From NCBI RefSeq assembly GCF_038446955.1, contig NZ_CP151803.1, positions 6,944,001 to 7,008,000 of the forward strand: a DNA stretch of 64,000 nt. The letters are read 5' to 3'. The notes below the pieces were generated by a model. It was not told the DNA's origin, did no database searches, and saw only the letters and a program-made list of their open reading frames with translations. The translations under genes were made by a program, and so were the position numbers. Shown one piece after another: positions 1 through 7,487 of this stretch; position 1 is the stretch's first letter; every line of letters starts with the position of its first letter. Origin of the DNA: Pedobacter sp. FW305-3-2-15-E-R2A2 (lineage in GTDB: Bacteria > Bacteroidota > Bacteroidia > Sphingobacteriales > Sphingobacteriaceae).

Positions 1-766
1 CCACACAAGCACCAACCGGATCAATTCTGTCGTCATAAGACTCCACAGCAACTTTTGCTCTTTCTCCTGGTTCACGAACGATTTTCTTAATGGTAATCAA
101 GCCATCAAAAATCTCAGGAACCTCAATTTCGAACAAACGTTGTAAGAACTCAGGGGCAATCCTTGAAATGATAATTTTTGGAGTAGCATTTACCATGTCT
201 ACTTTTAAAATTACCGCACGGACAGTATCGCCTTTTTTGAAGTAATCGGCAGGGATCTGTTCAGTTTTAGGCATCATCAACTCATTGCCTTCATCATCCA
301 GTACCAAAGTCTCTTTTTTCCAAACCTGGTAAACTTCTCCTGTTACAATCTCTCCAACCCTATCCTTATATTTTTTAAAGATCTCGTCTTTTTCTAATTC
401 TAATACTTTAGAAACAAGCGTCTGGCGTGCAGCTAATATCGCTCTACGGCCAAAACTTTCTAAAGTGATCTGCTCAATGTAATCGTCGCCAACTTCCATA
501 TCCGCATCCAAAAGCTTTACTTCAGCAAGTTCGATCTCCAGGTCATCATCTTCAGAAAAACCATCCTCCATCACTTTTCTTGTACGCCAGATCTCCAAAT
601 CTCCGTTGTCCGGGTTAACGATTACGTCACAATTCTCATCAGTACCGTATTTTTTACGCAACATACTGCGGAATACCTCTTCCAGCACACTAATCACTGT
701 AGGACGGTCGATGTTCTTGAACTCTTTGAATTCCTGAAATGAATCGATTAAATTAATATTGCTCAT
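1..766 (-). CDS. nusA: Transcription termination/antitermination factor NusA (3' part outside window)
   Basis: The reading frame starts at the ATG at 764-766 and runs off the left edge, giving the first 255 residues. It begins MSNINLIDSF and contains the NusA N-terminal RNA-polymerase-binding domain (about residues 1-125), with a conserved stretch around FGRRAILAARQ, followed by the S1 domain (VGEIVTGEVYQ) and the beginning of KH1 (IISRIAPEFL). NusA binds RNA polymerase and modulates pausing, termination and rRNA antitermination. It lies 2 nt downstream of rimP, the conserved rimP-nusA order, and is probably expressed from the rimP promoter. The leader of that operon carries a terminator-like hairpin (see the regulatory entry). 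Only the C-terminal part is missing, because of the window edge. Confidence 0.96.
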   Translation of the reverse strand, partial: MSNINLIDSFQEFKEFKNIDRPTVISVLEEVFRSMLRKKYGTDENCDVIVNPDNGDLEIWRTRKVMEDGFSEDDDLEIELAEVKLLDADMEVGDDYIEQITLESFGRRAILAARQTLVSKVLELEKDEIFKKYKDRVGEIVTGEVYQVWKKETLVLDDEGNELMMPKTEQIPADYFKKGDTVRAVILKVDMVNATPKIIISRIAPEFLQRLFEIEVPEIFDGLITIKKIVREPGERAKVAVESYDDRIDPVGACV

Positions 767-768
767 TT

Positions 769-1233
769 TTATTTAAATGAAATTAAAACCTTTGTTTCTG
801 TTATATTACTAAAGTCGATACTGGTTTCAACCAGTTGCGCCTTTTTACCTTTTTCTTTAACCTTCGCTTCGATAGTTATGCTATGATCTTCTACAGAAAG
901 CAGCTTCCCTTCCTTAATTTCTCCACCATTCAGTTTGACACTTAATTCTCTTCCAATATTTTTTGTATACTGTCTTTGAAGTTTAAGTGGTTCACCTACA
1001 CCAGGAGAAGAAACTTCCAAATTATACGCTTTTTCAATCGTATTTTCCTCTTCCAGATGGAAACCTACATGTCTGCTGATTGCGGCACAATCCTGAATAC
1101 TGATTCCCTCATCGCCATCGACATGAATAATAAGCTTATTGTTTGGAAGCATTTTTACCTCTACCAAAAACAACTCCGGCCTATCCGAAATTTTCTCTTC
1201 AACTAACGCTGTAACTCTTTTTTCTACCTGCAT
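769..1233 (-). CDS. rimP: Ribosome maturation factor RimP
   Basis: A 154-residue protein of the RimP/YhbC family, which acts in late maturation of the 30S subunit. The N-terminal alpha/beta domain includes LVEVKMLPNNKLIIHVDGDE and the motif CAAISRHVG. The EVSSPGVGEPL segment leads into the C-terminal SH3-like domain. I chose the ATG at 1231-1233 (MQVEKRV). An in-frame TTG two codons upstream is possible but there is no reason to prefer it. It is the first gene of the rimP-nusA operon, with a TATCTTTG promoter box and a hairpin about 25-70 nt upstream. Length is normal for the family. Confidence 0.95.
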   Translation of the reverse strand: MQVEKRVTALVEEKISDRPELFLVEVKMLPNNKLIIHVDGDEGISIQDCAAISRHVGFHLEEENTIEKAYNLEVSSPGVGEPLKLQRQYTKNIGRELSVKLNGGEIKEGKLLSVEDHSITIEAKVKEKGKKAQLVETSIDFSNITETKVLISFK

Positions 1234-1255
1234 AACCAATTTCCAAATAAAAGAA

Positions 1256-1279
1256 AAGAGGGGACTTCTGCCCCCTCTT
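1256..1279 (-). promoter_or_regulatory. Terminator-like hairpin in the rimP-nusA leader (possible attenuator)
   Basis: Read on the minus strand, AAGAGGGG pairs perfectly with CCCCUCUU around an 8-nt loop and is followed directly by a U-rich run (UUCUUUUAUUU) about 20 nt before the rimP start codon. This has the form of an intrinsic terminator. It lies downstream of the promoter box at 1297-1304, so the RNA would have to read through it to reach rimP. A second AGAGGG just upstream of the hairpin could compete for the same CCCUCU arm. Attenuation of this operon is an inference. Confidence 0.6.
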
Positions 1280-1296
1280 GCCCTCTATTACAAATG

Positions 1297-1304
1297 CAAA
1301 GATA
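1297..1304 (-). promoter_or_regulatory. Putative -7 box of the rimP-nusA promoter
   Basis: The minus strand reads TATCTTTG, an exact match to the Bacteroidota TAnnTTTG element, 63 nt upstream of the rimP ATG. No TTG is seen at the usual 19-20 nt spacing, so only the -7 half is supported. Confidence 0.5.
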
Positions 1305-1426
1305 TGAAATATTTTTTCAAAATAAAAATGAGAATCATCTTATGTGCAATGTATGTGCAACTTTTTCAACAAGATACACCAGAAGAGCAGAAGGCACTGT
1401 CATCTGAGGATCAGCAAAACTATTGT

Positions 1427-1861
1427 TTACCTCGTTAAGAATTTTTGTTGAGGCTTAATGCTATAGCTGACTTTTCCTTTCACAATCTCTTCAACACCAC
1501 CAAAGCGAATGTTTAAATGGGTAATCACCAGATAATCACGACCTTTTACAAAAGGCGCCACAGGAACAAACACGACATTACTATCCGTCAGCACCACCTT
1601 TCCTTCGATTGGCTCCTCTCTGATGGCGGAATCCCTTTCTGAAGGAGTCTGAAGGACGGAGAGCATCTCATTCAGGGTCGAATTCCCTTTACTGCTGTTT
1701 TTAAGCTCCAGCAATCCGGTCCGGTCAATATGGCTAATTACAATTTTTGTACTGTCCGAAGAAAAATCTATGGAAAGTGGCTTATTATTTGCATTGGAAC
1801 AGGCAAAAAACAAACTCATGGAGCACATTACTCCTGTCAACTTTACAAAACACTTTAACAT
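1427..1861 (-). CDS. Hypothetical lipoprotein
   Basis: A 144-residue protein not assigned to a known family. The N-terminus is a lipoprotein signal peptide with lipobox SLFFAC, so the mature protein begins at Cys21 and is probably membrane-anchored. The remainder is a predicted beta-rich domain of about 120 residues with no cysteines or obvious catalytic motif. The ATG at 1859-1861 lies 18 bp from the divergently transcribed small membrane protein gene, so the two share a very compact intergenic region. Function unknown. Confidence 0.75.
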   Translation of the reverse strand: MLKCFVKLTGVMCSMSLFFACSNANNKPLSIDFSSDSTKIVISHIDRTGLLELKNSSKGNSTLNEMLSVLQTPSERDSAIREEPIEGKVVLTDSNVVFVPVAPFVKGRDYLVITHLNIRFGGVEEIVKGKVSYSIKPQQKFLTR

Positions 1862-1879
1862 ACCACTAAATTAAACATT

Positions 1880-2227
1880 ATGAGACTCATTGTAGAAATT
1901 TTATTATTAGGACTCGCTGTATTTCTGGGCGCAAAACTCATTCCCGGAGTTCATGTAGACAGCTATTGGGCAGCTATTGTCGCCGCAGTACTCATTTCAT
2001 TGGCCAATGCAACTATTGGAACAATTTTACGCATTTTCACCTTTCCCATCAATTTTCTTACACTCGGTCTGGTATCTTTTATCATTACCGTGCTAATGAT
2101 TTTATTAGTAGACAACATGATGAGTAGCTTTAATACCAGTGGATTTTGGGCTGCAGCATTTCTTGCCATTGTAGTCGCTTTAATTAAAGCAATATTTGGC
2201 TCAATTGCAGGAACGGAAAAGGATTAG
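1880..2227 (+). CDS. Phage-holin-superfamily-IV-like small membrane protein
   Basis: A 115-residue protein made almost entirely of four hydrophobic helices (about residues 1-18, 28-50, 55-78 and 88-110). The pattern GLAVFLGAKLIPGVHVDSY, then PINFLTLGL, is typical of the 'mycobacterial 4-TMS phage holin, superfamily IV' family (PF04020), widespread in bacterial chromosomes. There are no phage genes nearby, so the holin name is one of homology only. The function in the inner membrane is unknown. The gene is followed by a dispersed palindromic repeat and a bidirectional terminator. Confidence 0.85.
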   Translation: MRLIVEILLLGLAVFLGAKLIPGVHVDSYWAAIVAAVLISLANATIGTILRIFTFPINFLTLGLVSFIITVLMILLVDNMMSSFNTSGFWAAAFLAIVVALIKAIFGSIAGTEKD

Positions 2228-2230
2228 ACA

Positions 2231-2326
2231 GCTTCGCATAAAGCCCGGATAGAACAGGGACAAAATGCGTGTTTTATCCGGGCTTGATCTGAGGTTGATT
2301 CCCGGCTCATCGCTTTTCGTTCCGAG
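2231..2326. repeat. Dispersed palindromic repeat, copy A
   Basis: The core 2242-2284 forms a 15-bp hairpin: AGCCCGGATAGAACA pairs with TGTTTTATCCGGGCT with one G.U in RNA, around the loop GGGACAAAATGCG. It is not followed by a T-run. The core word CGGATAGAACAGGGACAAA, the neighbouring AGCTTCGCATAAAGC and a distal GCTCATC...CGAGCC block all recur in related form at 52640-52757, which marks this as a member of a dispersed intergenic repeat family and not a gene-specific terminator. Confidence 0.7.
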
Positions 2327-2377
2327 CCAATCTGCAGGCAGACAAATCTCAGTCTGCAGACGTATCCAATAACAAAA

Positions 2378-2411
2378 AAAGCGGGCAGCCTTAATTAAGA
2401 CTGCCCGCTTT
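2378..2411. terminator. Bidirectional intrinsic terminator
   Basis: AAAGCGGGCAG pairs with CTGCCCGCTTT around a 12-nt loop, with an A-run on the left. The flanks suit termination of the convergent holin-like gene (+) and acyl-CoA dehydrogenase gene (-). Confidence 0.85.
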
Positions 2412-2429
2412 GATGTTAAGCTTAAATTT

Positions 2430-3569
2430 CTATTTTAAAATCTCTCTCGAGATCACCATTTTCTGAATTTCTGTAGTTCCTTCATAGATCTGCGTAATCT
2501 TAGCATCACGCATCATTCGCTCCACATGGTATTCTTTAACAAAGCCATAACCACCATGGATCTGAACCGCCTCTACAGTAACATCCATTGCCACCTTCGA
2601 AGCATACAATTTCGCCATAGAACCTGCTAAAGTATAAGGAAGTCCCTGGTCTTTCAGCCAGGCTGCTTTATAAACCAGCAAACGTGCAGCCTCAATGGTT
2701 GTCGCCATATCTGCCAGTTTAAAGGCAATCGCCTGATGTTCAGAAATTGCTTTACCAAAAGATTTGCGTTGTTTGGAATATTCCAAAGCCAGCTCATAGG
2801 CCCCTGCAGCAATCCCTAAGGCCTGTGCAGCGATACCAATACGACCACCCTCCAGGGTTTTCATTGCAAACTTAAAACCGAATCCATCTTCCCCGATTCT
2901 GTTTTCTTTAGGAACCTTCACGTCATTAAACATCAATGAATGTGTGTCAGAACCACGAATACCCATTTTATTCTCCTTCGGCCCAATGGTAAAACCTTCC
3001 ATTCCTTTTTCCACAATAAAGGCATTGATACCTCTGTGCTTCAAAGCACGGTCGGTCTGTGCAATCACCAAATAAGTCGAAGCCGTATTTCCGTTTGTAA
3101 TCCAGTTTTTCGTACCATTCAGCAAGTAGTAATCGCCTTTATCTTCAGCTGTAGTCTGCTGTGAAGTCGCGTCTGATCCGGCCTCAGGTTCTGATAAACA
3201 GAAAGCACCGATCTTTTCACCGGACGCCAATGGTTTCAGATATTTTTCTTTTTGAAATTCTGATCCATATGACTCCAGGCCATAACATACCAATGAATTA
3301 TTAACGGAAACAACAACAGAAGCAGAAGCATCTATTTTGGATAGTTCTTCCATTACCAGGACATAAGATAACGCGTCTAAACCGCTACCATTATATTTTT
3401 CTGAAACCATCATTCCCAGAAAGCCCAACTCGCCAAGTTTTTTCACTTGCTCAGCAGGAAATTTCTGGTGCTCATCTCTCTCGATGACTCCGGGCTTAAG
3501 TTCATTCTGTGCGAAATCCCTTGCAGCCTTCTGGATCATCAATTGTTCTTCACTTAATTGAAATAGCAT
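2430..3569 (-). CDS. Acyl-CoA dehydrogenase (short-chain type)
   Basis: A 379-residue flavoprotein of full family length. It oxidises acyl-CoA to trans-2-enoyl-CoA and passes electrons to electron-transferring flavoprotein. The N-terminal helical domain is followed by the FAD/substrate signature CLSEPEAGSDA, then NGTKNWITNG and the C-terminal helical domain with RKSFGKAIS, IHGGYGF and YEGTTEIQ. The Glu in YEGT is at the position of the catalytic base of the butyryl/short-chain class. It starts at ATG 3567-3569. A TAAATTTG box at 3599-3606 is a possible promoter. Chain-length specificity is inferred only from the motif position. Confidence 0.93.
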   Translation of the reverse strand: MLFQLSEEQLMIQKAARDFAQNELKPGVIERDEHQKFPAEQVKKLGELGFLGMMVSEKYNGSGLDALSYVLVMEELSKIDASASVVVSVNNSLVCYGLESYGSEFQKEKYLKPLASGEKIGAFCLSEPEAGSDATSQQTTAEDKGDYYLLNGTKNWITNGNTASTYLVIAQTDRALKHRGINAFIVEKGMEGFTIGPKENKMGIRGSDTHSLMFNDVKVPKENRIGEDGFGFKFAMKTLEGGRIGIAAQALGIAAGAYELALEYSKQRKSFGKAISEHQAIAFKLADMATTIEAARLLVYKAAWLKDQGLPYTLAGSMAKLYASKVAMDVTVEAVQIHGGYGFVKEYHVERMMRDAKITQIYEGTTEIQKMVISREILK

Positions 3570-3667
3570 AATTATATAGATAAAAAAATACGTACCGCCA
3601 AATTTAGTATTTCTACGTCATTATTACTATGGCTGCATAGCATTATTTTACACAATATAGCTTGTTG

Positions 3668-4018
3668 CTATTTTAAGAGATGATTATTGTCGTCAGGAAA
3701 AACAAGAATAGGATGATATTTCTTTGCCTCTTCGATTGGCAGAGATCCGTAAGACATAATGATCAGAATGTCACCAACCTGAACTTTTCTGGCAGTAGCT
3801 CCGTTTAAACAAATCGTCCCGGTTCCACGTTCCCCTTTGATCACATAGGTCTCAAAGCGTTCTCCATTATTATTGTTTACGATCTGCACCTTTTCATTGG
3901 CGATAATCTGGGCAGCATCCATCAGATCTTCATCTATGGTAATGCTTCCAACGTAATGTAATTCGGCCTGTGTTACTTTAACACGGTGTATTTTCGATTT
4001 TAATATCTCGATAATCAT
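3668..4018 (-). CDS. panD: Aspartate 1-decarboxylase PanD (pyruvoyl enzyme precursor)
   Basis: A 116-residue proenzyme that forms beta-alanine from aspartate for pantothenate. The self-cleavage site is visible as YVGS, Gly24-Ser25, the canonical position; Ser25 becomes the pyruvoyl group. Also present are Lys9, Arg/Tyr-rich active-site neighbours and NGATAR. It follows panC by 44 nt, so the two genes supply both pantothenate precursor steps. A TAACTTTG box ends exactly 4 nt before the ATG (see the promoter entry), which suggests that panD can also be transcribed alone as a leaderless mRNA. Confidence 0.97.
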   Translation of the reverse strand: MIIEILKSKIHRVKVTQAELHYVGSITIDEDLMDAAQIIANEKVQIVNNNNGERFETYVIKGERGTGTICLNGATARKVQVGDILIIMSYGSLPIEEAKKYHPILVFPDDNNHLLK

Positions 4019-4022
4019 AATA

Positions 4023-4030
4023 CAAAGTTA
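4023..4030 (-). promoter_or_regulatory. Putative panD promoter -7 box, leaderless arrangement
   Basis: The minus strand reads TAACTTTG, then TATT, then the panD ATG. If the Bacteroidota -7 element places transcription start 3-4 nt after its G, the mRNA would begin at the start codon. No -33 TTG is seen. Confidence 0.5.
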
Positions 4031-4062
4031 AAACTTTTGGGTGACTATAATATAGTGGTTTG

Positions 4063-4902
4063 TCAGTTGAGGAGCATATTATCTATTAGCCTGGTCTGAC
4101 CGACCTTTGCCGCTACTAAAGCCACAAGATCAGATTGATTTTTATTATTTTCAGGAAGGAGCGTTTTCCCGTTTGCAATCGTGAAATAATCCAGCTCGAC
4201 GCCCGCGACTGCTGAGATCATCTCCTTCGCTTCTGCAAGGAGCACTGCAATTGTTTTTTCTTCAAAATGATCCTTTACATAAGTCAATGCCTTACTCAGA
4301 ACCAATGCATTTTTACGGTCTGCTTCATTTAAATGGATATTTCTGGAGCTCATAGCCAGGCCATCTTCTTCCCTGATGATAGGACAGGAAATGATCTGCA
4401 CAGGAAGCTTAAAATAAGCCACCATATTTTCAATCATCAGCACCTGCTGAAAGTCCTTTTGCCCGAAGAAAGCAACATCTGGATTCACGGCATCAAAAAG
4501 TTTTTTTACAATCTGGGTAACTCCCTGATAGTGTCCTTTTCTAAACTCTCCTTCCAACAGAAACTCTGCTGGTCCAAGATCAATATGCCAGTGCTCCGTT
4601 CCCGGATACATCTCTTTTACCGAGGGCATAAACACCACATCACACCCTGCTTCCCGAAGCATTTGCATGTCATGCTCCAGGGGACGTGGATATTTTTCCA
4701 GGTCTTTAGGATCGGTAAATTGTGTTGGATTTACAAAAATACTGCAAACCACCACATCTGCATATTGCTGGGCAATATTGATGAGTGATACGTGTCCTTT
4801 GTGCAATGCACCCATTGTAGGCACTAAAGCAATTTTCTGTTGACCCAATTTTATTGGTTCAAGCAACGACTTTAACGCTGCGATGGTGTTTATAACTTTC
4901 AA
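4063..4902 (-). CDS. panC: Pantothenate synthetase PanC
   Basis: A 279-residue ATP-dependent ligase joining pantoate and beta-alanine. The nucleotidyltransferase-type HIGH equivalent is visible in PTMGALHKGH (about residues 28-37), followed by FVNPTQF, the GQKDFQQ pantoate/ATP segment and the KMSKS-like AMSSRN. Length is normal. The start is a TTG at 4900-4902 (MKVINT): the first downstream ATG falls inside the PTMG motif and would remove the first strand. It is first in the panC-panD pair and divergent from the glycogen-synthase-like gene. A near-match -7 box (CAACTTTG, 4927-4934) with CAA-equivalent 19 nt further out is a possible promoter. Confidence 0.96.
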   Translation of the reverse strand: MKVINTIAALKSLLEPIKLGQQKIALVPTMGALHKGHVSLINIAQQYADVVVCSIFVNPTQFTDPKDLEKYPRPLEHDMQMLREAGCDVVFMPSVKEMYPGTEHWHIDLGPAEFLLEGEFRKGHYQGVTQIVKKLFDAVNPDVAFFGQKDFQQVLMIENMVAYFKLPVQIISCPIIREEDGLAMSSRNIHLNEADRKNALVLSKALTYVKDHFEEKTIAVLLAEAKEMISAVAGVELDYFTIANGKTLLPENNKNQSDLVALVAAKVGQTRLIDNMLLN

Positions 4903-4974
4903 ACTAGCCTATAAAATTTCAAAGGGCAAAGTTGGTTATTTATCTATTCCAAACAAAACATCTTGCCTATATAA

Positions 4975-5005
4975 TTGATAAATGTTATTATTTTGCTTAC
5001 CTTTG
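4975..5005 (+). promoter_or_regulatory. Bacteroidota-type promoter of the GT5-like gene
   Basis: TTG at 4975-4977, a 20-nt spacer and TACCTTTG at 4998-5005: both halves of the TTG/TAnnTTTG promoter. The predicted leader to the ATG at 5051 is about 42 nt. Confidence 0.7.
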
Positions 5006-5050
5006 CCCCTTGATAATCTTTTCTTTAACATAAATTTTTATTTACAGAAT

Positions 5051-5881
5051 ATGGAGATGGCAAAAACGAAGCTACTGATTGTTACACACGAGATGTCGCC
5101 TTTCCTTGAACTCACAAAAATTTCAGAAATTACCCGTCAACTACCTCAGGCAATGCAGGACAAAGGATTTGAAATCCGCATTTTGATGCCTAGATTCGGG
5201 AATATTAATGAAAGAAGGAACAGATTGCACGAAGTAATACGTCTTTCAGGAATGAACATTATCATCGATGATAATGACAACCCTTTAATTATTAAAGTTG
5301 CTTCTATCCCGGCTGCCCGTATGCAGGTATACTTCCTGGATAATGAAGATTATTTCCAACGCAAATACGTTTTTAGAGACAAGGAAGACAAATTCTATGC
5401 TGACAATGACGAAAGAACAATATTCTTTTGCAAAGGCGCATTAGAAACGGTAAAAAAATTAGGCTGGGCACCAGACATCGTGCACTGTCACGGATGGATG
5501 ACCGCTTTAGTCCCGGCTTACATTAAAACTTCTTATAAGAATGATCCTACTTTCAAGAATTCTAAAGTAGTATATTCGATCTATGAGAATTGTTTTACAG
5601 AGAAACTTCATGCAGATCTTCATAAAAAGGCTGTAATGAACGCCATGACGCTTGAGGATACGAAAGTATTTGAAAATGCCGACTGTAACACCTTACATAT
5701 CGGAGCGATAACTTACTCTGATGCAGTAGTATTAGCGAACGAAAACATCGATAGTAATGTGTTAAAATTTGTTAAAGATTCTAATAAACCAACTTTAGCT
5801 TATAATTTAACCGACGATTTCGAAAACTTCTACGCTTTATATGAGGAGATTTCGGATGAAGAATTGGTTTCAATAGCATAA
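5051..5881 (+). CDS. Glycogen/starch-synthase-like protein, N-terminal GT5 domain only
   Basis: A 276-residue protein matching only the first (N-terminal Rossmann) half of GT5 glycogen synthases, with LLIVTHEMSPF at the start, RILMPRFG and the HCHGWMTALVP segment. The second GT-B half, which carries much of the nucleotide-sugar site, is absent. The family's KxGGL ADP-glucose motif is replaced by a sequence around LELTKISEI. I therefore doubt catalytic glycogen synthase activity. I chose the ATG at 5051, with a second ATG two codons later. An upstream in-frame ATG at 4982 lies within the promoter. It is followed 23 nt later by the DUF4270 lipoprotein gene, probably co-transcribed. Proteins of this short form are known in Bacteroidota; their role is not established. 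Confidence 0.8.
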   Translation: MEMAKTKLLIVTHEMSPFLELTKISEITRQLPQAMQDKGFEIRILMPRFGNINERRNRLHEVIRLSGMNIIIDDNDNPLIIKVASIPAARMQVYFLDNEDYFQRKYVFRDKEDKFYADNDERTIFFCKGALETVKKLGWAPDIVHCHGWMTALVPAYIKTSYKNDPTFKNSKVVYSIYENCFTEKLHADLHKKAVMNAMTLEDTKVFENADCNTLHIGAITYSDAVVLANENIDSNVLKFVKDSNKPTLAYNLTDDFENFYALYEEISDEELVSIA

Positions 5882-5904
5882 ACTCAGGTATTATTAACTT
5901 AAAT

Positions 5905-7413
5905 ATGAAATTTTCAAAACAAGACTTATTAACCATGTTGATAGGTCTTTTTCTTTTTTCTTCTTGTAAAGATCCCAATACCATAGGTTTGGGTGAGGAA
6001 GATTCTGCCATTAAAGGCGATCTGTATGACAATACTACGGTCACTTCTCAAACGCAACTGGATGACGCAGTCAACACACTAAATCTGGAACGCTACCCGG
6101 TAGGGTTTATGACCGATCCTGTTTTTGGAGAGACTTTGGCAGGTGCAGCAATGGTGGTCAATGCCCCTGGTGCAAACTTGACCTCAACAACAACAAGCAA
6201 ATACAGATTTGGTAAAAATGCGGAACTGGATTCAGCAGTATTGATTTTAGGTTATGCTAAAATCGCATCAGGAAGTTCGGTTATTACTCCATTTTATGGT
6301 GACTCTACGCAAACTTACACTTTCACTGTTGGCCAGATGACCAGAGATTTAACGCAGGAACAAAGCTTTCTCAGCTCTACTGAATGGGGCAAAGATGCAA
6401 CTGAAATTCTGGGTACACTTGTAACTAACGATAAAAATCAACCTCAAGGTGCAGTTTACATCAAACCTTTAACACCTTTTAAAGTTACAGACATTGTTCC
6501 AGGTAAGCCCGACACCCTAAGAACTGTGGCTCCCCAGCTAAGGATCCGCCTGAACAAAGCACTGATCCAAAACAAGATCGTTAAAATGGATACCCTTGCT
6601 CTTGATAAAAGACATATATTCACTGATAAATTCCGGGGACTATATGTTAGTGCAAAAGCCAGTGGAAAAGGCGGGATGATATTTTTCAACTTTGCGGATA
6701 CCACCTCCAAATTGCAACTTTATTATAAAAGGGACGGCAAAACCGTGGGAACCAGAGATACGACTTCTGTAAGCTTCCCAATCACCCAAGACCTCGGACG
6801 AGTCTTGTCTTATGTGAAGCATACCTACACTAACCCAGACATTAAAGCGCAGCTGGAAGATAATAGTGGTAAACAGTTTGAGAAAACCTACCTACAGGCA
6901 TTATCAGGGCTTAGGAATAAGATTAGTTTTAATTTCGATGAGTTTAATGCAAAACTAGGAGGTGCCAAAGTAGCCATTAACAAAGCCGAGCTTGTAGTGG
7001 ACGTAACGCCAGAAGCTGATGCGCATTTCAAACCGGCACCAAGACTAAGACTATACATTAATGATGTAGCAGGGAAACGTATAAAAGTTTCAGACAATAA
7101 TCCTGGCTCACAGAGCAATCCTAACGGTGATCCAAGAGGGGTTAGTGACCTTGAATTCGGTGGATATTTTGACTCGGTAAATAGCCGGTACATTTTCACA
7201 TTGACGAGTTATGTTCAGGATCTTGTTAGTGGCAAAATCAAAGACTATGGGACTTTCCTATCGCCTGCCCCGCTTCTATACCCTACAAACGCGTCTCCTT
7301 TAGATCCATTGGTAACGACTGCAGAACGGTCGATATTAGTCGGTCCTAAAAAAGATGCAGCAGCGGCAACAAAAAGAATGAAACTAAATATCTTCTATAC
7401 CAAACTGAAATAA
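5905..7413 (+). CDS. DUF4270 family lipoprotein
   Basis: A 502-residue exported protein. The signal peptide ends in the lipobox LFSSC (Cys21), predicting a lipoprotein, and the mature part starts DPNTIGLG, typical of DUF4270 proteins in Bacteroidota. The body is a long beta-rich protein with repeats of the sort seen in surface proteins (RLRIRLNKALI, LRLYINDVAG). No enzymatic motif was recognised. It lies between the GT5-like gene and glmS, a conserved neighbourhood in this phylum. A terminator separates it from glmS. Confidence 0.87.
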   Translation: MKFSKQDLLTMLIGLFLFSSCKDPNTIGLGEEDSAIKGDLYDNTTVTSQTQLDDAVNTLNLERYPVGFMTDPVFGETLAGAAMVVNAPGANLTSTTTSKYRFGKNAELDSAVLILGYAKIASGSSVITPFYGDSTQTYTFTVGQMTRDLTQEQSFLSSTEWGKDATEILGTLVTNDKNQPQGAVYIKPLTPFKVTDIVPGKPDTLRTVAPQLRIRLNKALIQNKIVKMDTLALDKRHIFTDKFRGLYVSAKASGKGGMIFFNFADTTSKLQLYYKRDGKTVGTRDTTSVSFPITQDLGRVLSYVKHTYTNPDIKAQLEDNSGKQFEKTYLQALSGLRNKISFNFDEFNAKLGGAKVAINKAELVVDVTPEADAHFKPAPRLRLYINDVAGKRIKVSDNNPGSQSNPNGDPRGVSDLEFGGYFDSVNSRYIFTLTSYVQDLVSGKIKDYGTFLSPAPLLYPTNASPLDPLVTTAERSILVGPKKDAAAATKRMKLNIFYTKLK

Positions 7414-7434
7414 TTTAACAAGAGACATATTCAT

Positions 7435-7473
7435 ATCCCCCGAGATTCGTTAATTTCGGGGGATTTATTTTTT
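7435..7473 (+). terminator. Intrinsic terminator after the DUF4270 gene
   Basis: ATCCCCCGA pairs with TCGGGGGAT around a 12-nt loop, followed by TTATTTTTT. It ends 15 nt before the glmS ATG, so it could also modulate read-through into glmS. Confidence 0.8.
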
Positions 7474-7487
7474 AAAACATAATTTTT

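Noticed and set aside
1328..1438. 36-codon frame MRIILCAMYVQLFQQD...
   Set aside because: Between convergent-looking features, no promoter box, no resemblance to known small proteins; cannot be told from chance.
1880..2227. Holin homology as a sign of prophage
   Set aside because: No other phage genes nearby; this family is a common chromosomal membrane protein.
7414..7487. glmS ribozyme upstream of glmS
   Set aside because: The 74-nt gap holds only a terminator hairpin; it is too short and lacks the ribozyme core.
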